A DNA stretch of 64,000 nucleotides, taken from Schistocerca nitens. Its lineage: Eukaryota; Arthropoda; Insecta; Orthoptera; Acrididae. Of the stretch, positions 1-8,007 are shown one piece after another. The position numbers were made by a program, and so were the translations under genes. The stretch lies in the NCBI RefSeq assembly GCF_023898315.1, contig NC_064617.1:616271000-616334999 (forward strand), written 5' to 3'. The notes beneath the pieces were generated by a model. It was not told where the DNA came from and searched no databases. It saw only the letters and a list, made by a program, of their open reading frames with translations. How positions within the stretch are numbered: position 1 is the stretch's first letter; each line of letters starts with the position of its first letter.

Positions 1-195
1 GAGTGCAATTGATGACCATAAAAAGCTGACACACAACACAGTCTTGATAATCACCACTAATGCATGATGTACGAAACATTTAGGAGGAGCACGTTTGGCT
101 AGCAAACATGAATTGAGTGATTTGCAAGGCAGTGTAATCTGCAAGAAGGAATGCATGAAATTCGCAAATGAATAAGACTGGTTCAAATACTATCG

Positions 196-237
196 ACAGA
201 AATTTTATTTCTGTTGTCAACTAGTATTAATTAGTTG
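196..237. repeat. Two adjacent small hairpins
   Basis: ACAGAAAT at 196-203 pairs with ATTTCTGT at 207-214 across a 3-base loop. CAACTA at 218-223 pairs with TAGTTG at 232-237. Both are present in all copies. They could be a degenerate trace of a short inverted-repeat element or a chance feature of AT-rich DNA. I assign no function. Confidence 0.5.
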
Positions 238-393
238 TGTGGGAGCAGGGGGATATTTCCCTTGCACCATACATCTACATACACGTTGCGTGTGATGTGG
301 CCTAGTTTTGCGTACAAAGAACTATCTAGTTGTCAGTTTTTTGAGTGAACGAGAGAGATTAGTGTTAGATGCAGAGCAGTGCGGGCAGTTGTG

Positions 394-457
394 TGTCGGA
401 CGTTGTATGTCGGACGTGGGTCGCCGACAGGAATTATGCGTGCTGCCATCTGTCGGC
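394..457. promoter_or_regulatory. Direct and inverted short repeats upstream of U5
   Basis: TGTCGGACGT occurs at 394-403 and again at 408-417. GCCGACAG at 423-430 is the reverse complement of CTGTCGGC at 450-457. This cluster sits about 245-310 bp before U5, where the distal enhancer of a Pol II snRNA gene would be expected, so it is a candidate upstream element. Type B copies add one G after the second direct repeat. Confidence 0.4.
443..456 (-). promoter_or_regulatory. CTCF-like motif upstream of U5
   Basis: On the minus strand this reads CCGACAGATGGCAG. That matches the CTCF core consensus as I recall it (CCASYAGRKGGCRS) at 12 of 14 positions. It is present in every unit. CTCF-like sites can insulate neighbouring repeats, but short motif matches are weak evidence. 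Confidence 0.35.
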
Positions 458-640
458 AGGTGAGGTAATGAAGCAGCTTGAATGGTGACAGAAATGATGA
501 AAATAGTTATCTAAAGAGTAATAGCGACGACATTTGGCAGACACGTATTTCAGCGTTGACAGTTAGTTTGGGGTGTGTGCTTGCATGACACTGGAAGTCT
601 GTTGACGGTGTAGAAGTAGACAAGACGGCAAGAATTTTCG

Positions 641-680
641 GCGTTCTCGCGGAGAAGTAATAGAGAAGCAGCCATAAGTA
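641..680 (+). promoter_or_regulatory. U5 promoter: PSEA/PSEB-like boxes
   Basis: TTCTCG at 644-649 begins a PSEA-like element (TTCTCGCGGAGAAGT) and CATAAGTA at 673-680 is a PSEB-like element. The same two boxes precede U3, 30 bp apart there and 29 bp here. Insect Pol II snRNA genes use a PSEA near -60 and a short PSEB near -30, and no TATA box; this matches. The PSEA-like core resembles the TTCYC core of Drosophila PSEA as I recall it. The same promoter is present before all 18 U5 genes. Confidence 0.75.
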
Positions 681-701
681 TTGAAGTGAGGGCGTTGATC
701 G

Positions 702-823
702 GCACTCTGGTTTCCCTTCAAAACGAATAAATCTTTCGCCTTTTACTAAAGATTTCCGTGGAGGGGAACATTAAATGAGTCTAGAAGGTATTTTTTGTAG
801 TGCTCGGCTATTGCTGAGCCACA
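702..823 (+). ncRNA. U5: U5 spliceosomal snRNA, unit 1
   Basis: U5 is the core RNA of the U5 and U4/U6.U5 snRNPs. Its loop I holds the ends of the exons during both splicing steps. The sequence shows the invariant loop I GCCTTTTACT (738-747) closed by an 8-bp stem, AAATCTTT (729-736) with AAAGATTT (748-755). A lower stem pairs 709-719 with 760-769, and the basal stem pairs ACTC (704-707) with GAGT (777-780). An Sm site, ATTTTTTG (790-797), is followed by a 3' hairpin, GCTCGGC with GCTGAGC (about 802-819). The region 704-768 is close to human and fly U5; the 3' part is divergent, as is usual. The 5' end is set by alignment to human U5; promoter spacing would also allow A704. Length ~122 nt against ~116 in human. 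It appears intact. Confidence 0.97.
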
Positions 824-830
824 ATCTCAA

Positions 831-842
831 GTAAAACGTAAT
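831..842 (+). terminator. 3'-box-like element of U5
   Basis: GTAAAACGTAAT lies about 8 bases after the U5 3' hairpin. Pol II snRNA genes need a loosely conserved 3' box (GTTTN0-3AAARNNAGA in vertebrates and urchins) 9-19 bases past the RNA end to direct processing by Integrator. The match is partial, and position is the main argument. Confidence 0.4.
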
Positions 843-844
843 GT

Positions 845-2028
845 GAGTAGCAAGAGGTAGATTGTGTTGTGAGAATGAAGGGCGTGGATTAGCGGATCAC
901 GTTTGGCCTGAAATGGCGTGCAGTGTGTTAGACGATTGTGTAGAGAGAGTGAGAGAGGGGGGGACAGAGCTATTTATTGTCCTGCAAACTCTTGGTGAAC
1001 CCTTTCCGTACCTCAGTTGTAGATGATTTGAGAATGTTTACTTGCACTGCAGTTGCACAACAGCATATAAGCTGATATTTGGAAGTGAATGATGAATGAT
1101 TGTCTTTGTAATAAATACTGGTATGTGATAAGTAGATTTTGTTTTGAAAGCCAAAATAATTTTTACCGCAGAAGTTTGTGATTTGTAGGTATGATGTGAG
1201 TGAGATTTGGGCTGAAGATGGTGGTTAGTTGGGCAGGATGAGTATTTCAGTTGTTTTCAATAGAGTGGATATTAGTGGCACTGGCTTGTTGCCATAATGT
1301 GGCATTGGTTCTTTGTTCATAACAGTGTACTCAGTTTTGTAGAAGATTTAGGTGAGAAAGAGACAGTTGTTGAATATGACATAGATAGCTAGAAATGAAT
1401 TGAGTAGCAATTTCCTGCTAGGTGTAGTTTGGGTATGATGTGTCTCAGTGAGAGATAAATCTTGAAATTGAAGGGTTGTTCCTTGCTACAGTCTTGGAAA
1501 CTATGTATCTGGTGTTGACTCCAATGTTTTCAAGATTACTTGTGTACAAAATTGGCCAGACTTTGCAGTTTCTTCTTCAATAAATCAGTGGAAGGTGGTG
1601 CAGATAATGGTAAAAATGTTCAGTGCCTCCTGTGAGTTGTTGATGCTGCTTGTCTTTTAAGTAAAATTGATAGGGGCTCTTGATTGACCCAGCCATACAC
1701 AGAGCTGGTGCATACTTGGCTTGAGAAGACTTTGGTCAGTAAATGATGAAATACCAACACAGTGGTCACAACAAAGCTCCTTTCCCTGCATTTTAGTTTC
1801 CCTCGGGTATAGAGTGACATGATATTGGCAGAGGATGTGCAGATAATCACTTTGATCAGGCTGTTCGTTTTTTTAATGCTCTTTTACCAGAATCCATTCA
1901 TAGTGATTAGTGTGTTCTCTGTTGGAACACGATGAGAACATTGTGTGAAGTGCACAGAAGTAGCTATTTTAGTATGTATGAAAATGTGAGGTAACCACTG
2001 TTACTCCTAAATTTCTGTGGAATTAAGT

Positions 2029-2030
<2 letters not shown>
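845..2030. other. Spacer between U5 and the microsatellite (reference copy)
   Basis: About 1.2 kb in which I see no gene on either strand: no snRNA, tRNA or long open frame, and no copy of the U5/U3 promoter boxes. Visible features are a purine tract (942-963) and a run of seven T at 1868-1874. Most type A/type B differences in the first half of the unit fall here and in the U3-to-U5 spacer. Confidence 0.75.
942..963 (+). repeat. Purine (GA/G) tract
   Basis: AGAGAGAGTGAGAGAG followed by G7 in type A units, starting ~120 bp after U5. In type B the tract is longer and has a second run of G (59413-59446 in unit 17, 63089-63121 in unit 18). It is length-variable, so the exact G counts may include sequencing error. 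Confidence 0.85.

Positions 2031-2032
<2 letters not shown>

Positions 2033-2060
<28 letters not shown>
2033..2060 (+). repeat. (TG)n dinucleotide microsatellite
   Basis: 14 TG repeats in unit 1. In order, units 1-17 have 14, 12, 12, 12, 10, 13, 13, 13, 14, 12, 12, 12, 10, 13, 13, 15 and 11 repeats. In type A this is almost the only source of unit length variation, and its order reveals the 8-unit higher-order repeat. Confidence 0.97.
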
Positions 2061-2064
<4 letters not shown>

Positions 2065-2610
2065 AAAATCCCAGAGGTTCAAGTTGGTAGTTTATATGTT
2101 GCAAGCGAAAAAAGCTTTTTAGTAAACTGAGGCACTAGCATTAGTTGCCTGTTCACTGTGACAAGGAAGCTAGTATAAAAAGTAGCTTGTGGTTTTGTTT
2201 GCAAAGAAGTTTTCATGGGATGAAAGCACTGCTTGAGATTATTCTGAGATGATGGGGGGATTGCTAAACATCTAGCATTTTAGTAAGGAGCTTGTCGGAC
2301 TATTTGTATAGTTGTAAAATTATTTGTTATTTGATGAGAAATTTCTTTATTCATAGCACATGGGCCATCATAGTTGAAGCATAAAGATTGGCATGGTATG
2401 CGTAGGTCTGCAAAATGTCCTGACAGTGATGTTCATAGGAACTTGTTGTATACTTTGATTCTTCATCTGTTTAACAGTAGACATAAGAAATGTATTAGTG
2501 GAGCAAGTAGCTGTGAAATTAGTAGTGTATGATTGATAGTATGGACGTGGCGCTTGAAGGAAGTGTTTGTTTAGCTGTGGGTGTTTTCATAATTGCCATG
2601 TGAGGAGAAG

Positions 2611-2668
2611 CAATACTCGTGATAGGCGACGAGAGGTACAGAGAGAAACACATTTATTGCGAGTATTG
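2611..2668. repeat. Inverted repeat, 9-bp arms
   Basis: CAATACTCG at 2611-2619 and CGAGTATTG at 2660-2668 are exact reverse complements with a 40-base spacer. Present in all units of both types. It may be a chance hairpin or part of an upstream U3 control region. Confidence 0.5.
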
Positions 2669-2759
2669 TATATCAGCAGCTCTTGGGCGGGTATCAAGTA
2701 AGACGCAAAGTGAAACGAAAGAGGAAGTATGCATGAAAGTGGCCAAATATCGACAAGAG

Positions 2760-2810
2760 TTCGCACTGTTAGGGTGAGGTGAATAAGCTAGTGCGGTGCG
2801 AAAATTTTCG
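2760..2810. repeat. Inverted repeat overlapping a 12-bp palindrome
   Basis: TTCGCAC (2760-2766) and GTGCGAA (2796-2802) are reverse complements. The second arm overlaps the perfect palindrome CGAAAATTTTCG (2799-2810). The pair lies ~410-450 bp upstream of U3 and is unchanged in type B. Confidence 0.5.
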
Positions 2811-2932
2811 AAGAGAGAGGCGGTTTTAAAGAAAGCACAAGAGTCCTATGAATGCCCTCTTGTGTGTTTCTCTTTCAGTGGCTATTTGGCATGTCTGCTT
2901 GCGCCATAGAAAGCTACTGTATGTGCCCCAGG

Positions 2933-2946
2933 CCCCCATCTAGCGG
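2933..2946 (-). promoter_or_regulatory. CTCF-like motif upstream of U3
   Basis: On the minus strand this reads CCGCTAGATGGGGG, matching the CTCF core consensus as I recall it at 12 of 14 positions. It contains TAGATGG, part of the insect CTCF core. It has the same orientation as the motif at 443-456, so each RNA gene has one such site ~245-280 bp upstream. Confidence 0.4.
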
Positions 2947-3148
2947 CCGGAGGTGCAAGCGGTGTTTACATACAGTCTCGCCTGAGGCAATGGTCTCTCA
3001 TTTCGGAACGCAAGAAGCACTGGTAGCGCACAAAAATAGCCGAGTGAGATCATTGCGGCCAAGTAAGGGTAGAAGTAGGTTCTTTGCAGAATGTCCGAGC
3101 TTAAGAAATTCTTCGATAAGTAAATCGCGAAATGTGAAGAATGTGTCG

Positions 3149-3188
3149 TATTCTCGTAGGGCGTGTTGACGGTCTCGTGGCATAAGTA
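3149..3188 (+). promoter_or_regulatory. U3 promoter: PSEA/PSEB-like boxes
   Basis: TTCTCG at 3151-3156 (-61) opens a PSEA-like element and CATAAGTA at 3181-3188 (-31) is the PSEB-like element. Both are identical to the U5 boxes while most of the surrounding sequence is not. This implies that the same SNAPc/PBP-type factor recruits Pol II to both genes. There is no TATA box at -25, which argues against the U6-like Pol III type. The boxes are unchanged in all 17 U3 copies. Confidence 0.75.
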
Positions 3189-3201
3189 GCGAGCGGTGAT
3201 A

Positions 3202-3211
3202 GCTTGCAAGC
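3202..3211. repeat. 10-bp palindrome touching the U3 start
   Basis: GCTTGCAAGC is a perfect palindrome occupying -10 to -1 of U3. It is present in all copies. It has no known role in snRNA promoters. Confidence 0.5.
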
Positions 3212-3418
3212 AAGATCATACTTCACAGGATCATTTCTGTAGTATGTCTTCAACTCTCTCTAGTTCAACGCTGGAGTAGACGTAACCACGATGATGAGTG
3301 GTAGCACTCTCCCTGAGCGTGAGGCTTGCGATCAAGATTCATCGCATCTTGGTTGTAATCGATGATCGTTCACCACATTCTGAGGGATGTGGGAAGGGAA
3401 TAGCGCTTTCCGAGTGGT
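3212..3418 (+). ncRNA. U3: U3 small nucleolar RNA (box C/D), unit 1
   Basis: U3 acts in the nucleolar SSU processome. It base-pairs with the 5' external transcribed spacer and 18S pre-rRNA to drive the early cleavages. The sequence shows box A GGATCATTTCT (3228-3238), a 5' stem CATAC (3217-3221) with GTATG (3242-3246), box C' ATGATGA (3291-3297), box B GAGCGTGA (3315-3322), a long variable-arm stem (3328-3338 with 3346-3356), box C GATGATCG (3361-3368) and box D (3410-3413). The terminal stem pairs ACCAC (3285-3289) with GTGGT (3414-3418). The 5' end aligns base for base with human AAGACTATACTT. Length ~207 nt against ~217 in human. Box D reads CCGA rather than CTGA. It is independently promoted, as U3 usually is in animals. 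Confidence 0.97.
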
Positions 3419-3432
3419 GGTTTTATTATATA

Positions 3433-3447
3433 GTTTAGAAGCATAAG
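3433..3447 (+). terminator. 3'-box-like element of U3
   Basis: GTTTAGAAGCATAAG begins 15 bases after the U3 end, within the usual 9-19-base distance, and begins like the animal snRNA 3' box (GTTT then an A-rich stretch). Units 4 and 12 and the type B units read GATTAGAAGC here, with A for the second T. The match to consensus is partial. Confidence 0.55.
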
Positions 3448-3448
3448 T

Positions 3449-3655
3449 CATACTGTTGGTATCGGGACCCGCGTTGTTGCAGAAATGTCGCTACAGGTTG
3501 TGGAAAGACTTCGATTGCGACATGTCATGAAAGCCTCGTGGAAGTTTCTCGAGTGGCACGGGGGACGAGCCATTTGATTTGGCCTGCTCCAAGTGCTAGG
3601 CTTGGATGACAACGACGTACTTTTGAGTTACAAGAATGAGTGAGCAACACAAGAA
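3449..3655. other. Spacer after U3 to the unit end
   Basis: About 200 bp with no recognised element. TTCTCG at 3546-3551 repeats the PSEA-like core, but no PSEB-like box follows at the right distance. Type B lacks one G in the GGGGG run near 3561 and has C for T near 3476. Confidence 0.6.
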
Positions 3656-4356
3656 GAGTGCAATTGATGACCATAAAAAGCTGACACACAACACAGTCTT
3701 GATAATCACCACTAATGCATGATGTACGAAACATTTAGGAGGAGCACGTTTGGCTAGCAAACATGAATTGAGTGATTTGCAAGGCAGTGTAATCTGCAAG
3801 AAGGAATGCATGAAATTCGCAAATGAATAAGACTGGTTCAAATACTATCGACAGAAATTTTATTTCTGTTGTCAACTAGTATTAATTAGTTGTGTGGGAG
3901 CAGGGGGATATTTCCCTTGCACCATACATCTACATACACGTTGCGTGTGATGTGGCCTAGTTTTGCGTACAAAGAACTATCTAGTTGTCAGTTTTTTGAG
4001 TGAACGAGAGAGATTAGTGTTAGATGCAGAGCAGTGCGGGCAGTTGTGTGTCGGACGTTGTATGTCGGACGTGGGTCGCCGACAGGAATTATGCGTGCTG
4101 CCATCTGTCGGCAGGTGAGGTAATGAAGCAGCTTGAATGGTGACAGAAATGATGAAAATAGTTATCTAAAGAGTAATAGCGACGACATTTGGCAGACACG
4201 TATTTCAGCGTTGACAGTTAGTTTGGGGTGTGTGCTTGCATGACACTGGAAGTCTGTTGACGGTGTAGAAGTAGACAAGACGGCAAGAATTTTCGGCGTT
4301 CTCGCGGAGAAGTAATAGAGAAGCAGCCATAAGTATTGAAGTGAGGGCGTTGATCG

Positions 4357-4478
4357 GCACTCTGGTTTCCCTTCAAAACGAATAAATCTTTCGCCTTTTA
4401 CTAAAGATTTCCGTGGAGGGGAACATTAAATGAGTCTAGAAGGTATTTTTTGTAGTGCTCGGCTATTGCTGAGCCACA
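4357..4478 (+). ncRNA. U5: U5 spliceosomal snRNA, unit 2
   Basis: Same as the unit 1 gene by eye. PSEA-like core at 4299-4304, PSEB-like box at 4328-4335. Confidence 0.96.
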
Positions 4479-6862
4479 ATCTCAAGTAAAACGTAATGTG
4501 AGTAGCAAGAGGTAGATTGTGTTGTGAGAATGAAGGGCGTGGATTAGCGGATCACGTTTGGCCTGAAATGGCGTGCAGTGTGTTAGACGATTGTGTAGAG
4601 AGAGTGAGAGAGGGGGGGACAGAGCTATTTATTGTCCTGCAAACTCTTGGTGAACCCTTTCCGTACCTCAGTTGTAGATGATTTGAGAATGTTTACTTGC
4701 ACTGCAGTTGCACAACAGCATATAAGCTGATATTTGGAAGTGAATGATGAATGATTGTCTTTGTAATAAATACTGGTATGTGATAAGTAGATTTTGTTTT
4801 GAAAGCCAAAATAATTTTTACCGCAGAAGTTTGTGATTTGTAGGTATGATGTGAGTGAGATTTGGGCTGAAGATGGTGGTTAGTTGGGCAGGATGAGTAT
4901 TTCAGTTGTTTTCAATAGAGTGGATATTAGTGGCACTGGCTTGTTGCCATAATGTGGCATTGGTTCTTTGTTCATAACAGTGTACTCAGTTTTGTAGAAG
5001 ATTTAGGTGAGAAAGAGACAGTTGTTGAATATGACATAGATAGCTAGAAATGAATTGAGTAGCAATTTCCTGCTAGGTGTAGTTTGGGTATGATGTGTCT
5101 CAGTGAGAGATAAATCTTGAAATTGAAGGGTTGTTCCTTGCTACAGTCTTGGAAACTATGTATCTGGTGTTGACTCCAATGTTTTCAAGATTACTTGTGT
5201 ACAAAATTGGCCAGACTTTGCAGTTTATTCTTCAATAAATCAGTGGAAGGTGGTGCAGATAATGGTAAAAATGTTCAGTGCCTCCTGTGAGTTGTTGATG
5301 CTGCTTGTCTTTTAAGTAAAATTGATAGGGGCTCTTGATTGACCCAGCCATACACAGAGCTGGTGCATACTTGGCTTGAGAAGACTTTGGTCAGTAAATG
5401 ATGAAATACCAACACAGTGGTCACAACAAAGCTCCTTTCCCTGCATTTTAGTTTCCCTCGGGTATAGAGTGACATGATATTGGCAGAGGATGTGCAGATA
5501 ATCACTTTGATCAGGCTGTTCGTTTTTTTAATGCTCTTTTACCAGAATCCATTCATAGTGATTAGTGTGTTCTCTGTTGGAACACGATGAGAACATTGTG
5601 TGAAGTGCACAGAAGTAGCTATTTTAGTATGTATGAAAATGTGAGGTAACCACTGTTACTCCTAAATTTCTGTGGAATTAAGTTTTCTGTGTGTGTGTGT
5701 GTGTGTGTGTGTTTGAAAATCCCAGAGGTTCAAGTTGGTAGTTTATATGTTGCAAGCGAAAAAAGCTTTTTAGTAAACTGAGGCACTAGCATTAGTTGCC
5801 TGTTCACTGTGACAAGGAAGCTAGTATAAAAAGTAGCTTGTGGTTTTGTTTGCAAAGAAGTTTTCATGGGATGAAAGCACTGCTTGAGATTATTCTGAGA
5901 TGATGGGGGGATTGCTAAACATCTAGCATTTTAGTAAGGAGCTTGTCGGACTATTTGTATAGTTGTAAAATTATTTGTTATTTGATGAGAAATTTCTTTA
6001 TTCATAGCACATGGGCCATCATAGTTGAAGCATAAAGATTGGCATGGTATGCGTAGGTCTGCAAAATGTCCTGACAGTGATGTTCATAGGAACTTGTTGT
6101 ATACTTTGATTCTTCATCTGTTTAACAGTAGACATAAGAAATGTATTAGTGGAGCAAGTAGCTGTGAAATTAGTAGTGTATGATTGATAGTATGGACGTG
6201 GCGCTTGAAGGAAGTGTTTGTTTAGCTGTGGGTGTTTTCATAATTGCCATGTGAGGAGAAGCAATACTCGTGATAGGCGACGAGAGGTACAGAGAGAAAC
6301 ACATTTATTGCGAGTATTGTATATCAGCAGCTCTTGGGCGGGTATCAAGTAAGACGCAAAGTGAAACGAAAGAGGAAGTATGCATGAAAGTGGCCAAATA
6401 TCGACAAGAGTTCGCACTGTTAGGGTGAGGTGAATAAGCTAGTGCGGTGCGAAAATTTTCGAAGAGAGAGGCGGTTTTAAAGAAAGCACAAGAGTCCTAT
6501 GAATGCCCTCTTGTGTGTTTCTCTTTCAGTGGCTATTTGGCATGTCTGCTTGCGCCATAGAAAGCTACTGTATGTGCCCCAGGCCCCCATCTAGCGGCCG
6601 GAGGTGCAAGCGGTGTTTACATACAGTCTCGCCTGAGGCAATGGTCTCTCATTTCGGAACGCAAGAAGCACTGGTAGCGCACAAAAATAGCCGAGTGAGA
6701 TCATTGCGGCCAAGTAAGGGTAGAAGTAGGTTCTTTGCAGAATGTCCGAGCTTAAGAAATTCTTCGATAAGTAAATCGCGAAATGTGAAGAATGTGTCGT
6801 ATTCTCGTAGGGCGTGTTGACGGTCTCGTGGCATAAGTAGCGAGCGGTGATAGCTTGCAAGC

Positions 6863-7069
6863 AAGATCATACTTCACAGGATCATTTCTGTAGTATGTCT
6901 TCAACTCTCTCTAGTTCAACGCTGGAGTAGACGTAACCACGATGATGAGTGGTAGCACTCTCCCTGAGCGTGAGGCTTGCGATCAAGATTCATCGCATCT
7001 TGGTTGTAATCGATGATCGTTCACCACATTCTGAGGGATGTGGGAAGGGAATAGCGCTTTCCGAGTGGT
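6863..7069 (+). ncRNA. U3: U3 small nucleolar RNA, unit 2
   Basis: Same as the unit 1 gene by eye. PSEA-like core at 6802-6807, PSEB-like box at 6832-6839. Confidence 0.96.
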
Positions 7070-8007
7070 GGTTTTATTATATAGTTTAGAAGCATAAGTC
7101 ATACTGTTGGTATCGGGACCCGCGTTGTTGCAGAAATGTCGCTACAGGTTGTGGAAAGACTTCGATTGCGACATGTCATGAAAGCCTCGTGGAAGTTTCT
7201 CGAGTGGCACGGGGGACGAGCCATTTGATTTGGCCTGCTCCAAGTGCTAGGCTTGGATGACAACGACGTACTTTTGAGTTACAAGAATGAGTGAGCAACA
7301 CAAGAAGAGTGCAATTGATGACCATAAAAAGCTGACACACAACACAGTCTTGATAATCACCACTAATGCATGATGTACGAAACATTTAGGAGGAGCACGT
7401 TTGGCTAGCAAACATGAATTGAGTGATTTGCAAGGCAGTGTAATCTGCAAGAAGGAATGCATGAAATTCGCAAATGAATAAGACTGGTTCAAATACTATC
7501 GACAGAAATTTTATTTCTGTTGTCAACTAGTATTAATTAGTTGTGTGGGAGCAGGGGGATATTTCCCTTGCACCATACATCTACATACACGTTGCGTGTG
7601 ATGTGGCCTAGTTTTGCGTACAAAGAACTATCTAGTTGTCAGTTTTTTGAGTGAACGAGAGAGATTAGTGTTAGATGCAGAGCAGTGCGGGCAGTTGTGT
7701 GTCGGACGTTGTATGTCGGACGTGGGTCGCCGACAGGAATTATGCGTGCTGCCATCTGTCGGCAGGTGAGGTAATGAAGCAGCTTGAATGGTGACAGAAA
7801 TGATGAAAATAGTTATCTAAAGAGTAATAGCGACGACATTTGGCAGACACGTATTTCAGCGTTGACAGTTAGTTTGGGGTGTGTGCTTGCATGACACTGG
7901 AAGTCTGTTGACGGTGTAGAAGTAGACAAGACGGCAAGAATTTTCGGCGTTCTCGCGGAGAAGTAATAGAGAAGCAGCCATAAGTATTGAAGTGAGGGCG
8001 TTGATCG

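Larger units (their letters stand above)
1..640. other. Spacer between U3 and U5 (reference copy)
   Basis: No gene is seen here. With the ~240 bp before it in the array, this is the ~0.93-kb U3-to-U5 spacer. It holds two small hairpins (196-214, 218-237), a 10-bp direct repeat (394-417), an 8-bp inverted repeat (423-457) and a CTCF-like motif (443-456). The same stretch occurs upstream of every U5 in the window. In type B it gains a 15-bp insertion and one G. Confidence 0.8.
2061..3140. other. Spacer between the microsatellite and the U3 promoter (reference copy)
   Basis: About 1.1 kb without a recognised gene. It holds two perfect 12-bp palindromes (2109-2120 and 2799-2810), inverted repeats (2611-2619 with 2660-2668; 2760-2766 with 2796-2802), a splice-acceptor-like tract ending at 2878 and a CTCF-like motif (2933-2946). 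An open frame at 2852-3169 (105 codons) shows no family resemblance and runs into the U3 promoter, so I do not call it a gene. In type B the part from about 2420 to 3060 is unusually unchanged. Confidence 0.7.
1..3655 (+). repeat. Repeat unit 1 (type A)
   Basis: Reference unit for the detailed sub-features listed below. It contains (TG)14 at 2033-2060 and has C at the site where units 2, 3, 10 and 11 have A. Its twin in the second block is unit 9. Confidence 0.95.
3656..7306 (+). repeat. Repeat unit 2 (type A)
   Basis: 3651 bp with (TG)12 at 5688-5711. It has the private base A at 5227, shared with unit 3. Its block-2 twin is unit 10. Confidence 0.95.

Noticed and set aside
85-192. tRNA-like or SINE-like A/B boxes (GGTTCAAATAC near 181)
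   Set aside because: The B-box resemblance is fair, but the A box is poor. There is no cloverleaf, no poly-T terminator nearby and no target-site duplication.
1058-1076. Stretch resembling the reverse complement of U2 snRNA (TAAGCTGATA)
   Set aside because: The match is ten bases only. The flanks show no branch-site recognition region or stems of U2.
1620-1850. Minus-strand frame of 76 codons in the U5-to-U3 spacer
   Set aside because: No domain and no start context. Its type B changes (N-I-M to N-N-M, L to S) are replacements, so I see no coding constraint.
1868-1874. Run of seven T as a Pol III terminator
   Set aside because: I found no internal A/B box, 5S, U6 or 7SK-like sequence upstream on the + strand.
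2166-2190. TATAAAAA box inside a small inverted repeat
   Set aside because: It could be a core promoter, but no gene, RNA motif or PSE-like box accompanies it.
2940-2962. Similarity to the reverse complement of U1 snRNA (GGAGGTGCAA region)
   Set aside because: Short and gapped, with no U1 5' end or Sm site nearby.
2852-3169. Open frame of 105 codons, repeated in all 17 complete units
   Set aside because: It has no recognisable domain, crosses the acceptor-like tract and ends inside the U3 PSEA-like element. Its only change in type B alters an amino acid (P to L). Conservation follows from the array, not from coding.
2940-3219. Two overlapping minus-strand frames of 89 and 73 codons
   Set aside because: They are antisense to the U3 promoter and the U3 start, with low-complexity, unrelated peptide content. 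These are shadows of a GC-richer patch.
3546-3551. Third copy of the PSEA-like core TTCTCG, hinting at a third RNA gene
   Set aside because: No CATAAGTA-like box follows ~29 bp later, and the sequence near the predicted start (~3604) has no recognisable RNA.
3525-3841. Two minus-strand frames of 69 and 81 codons across the unit boundary
   Set aside because: No family resemblance. The first changes length in type B because of the single-G difference, which a real gene would not tolerate easily.
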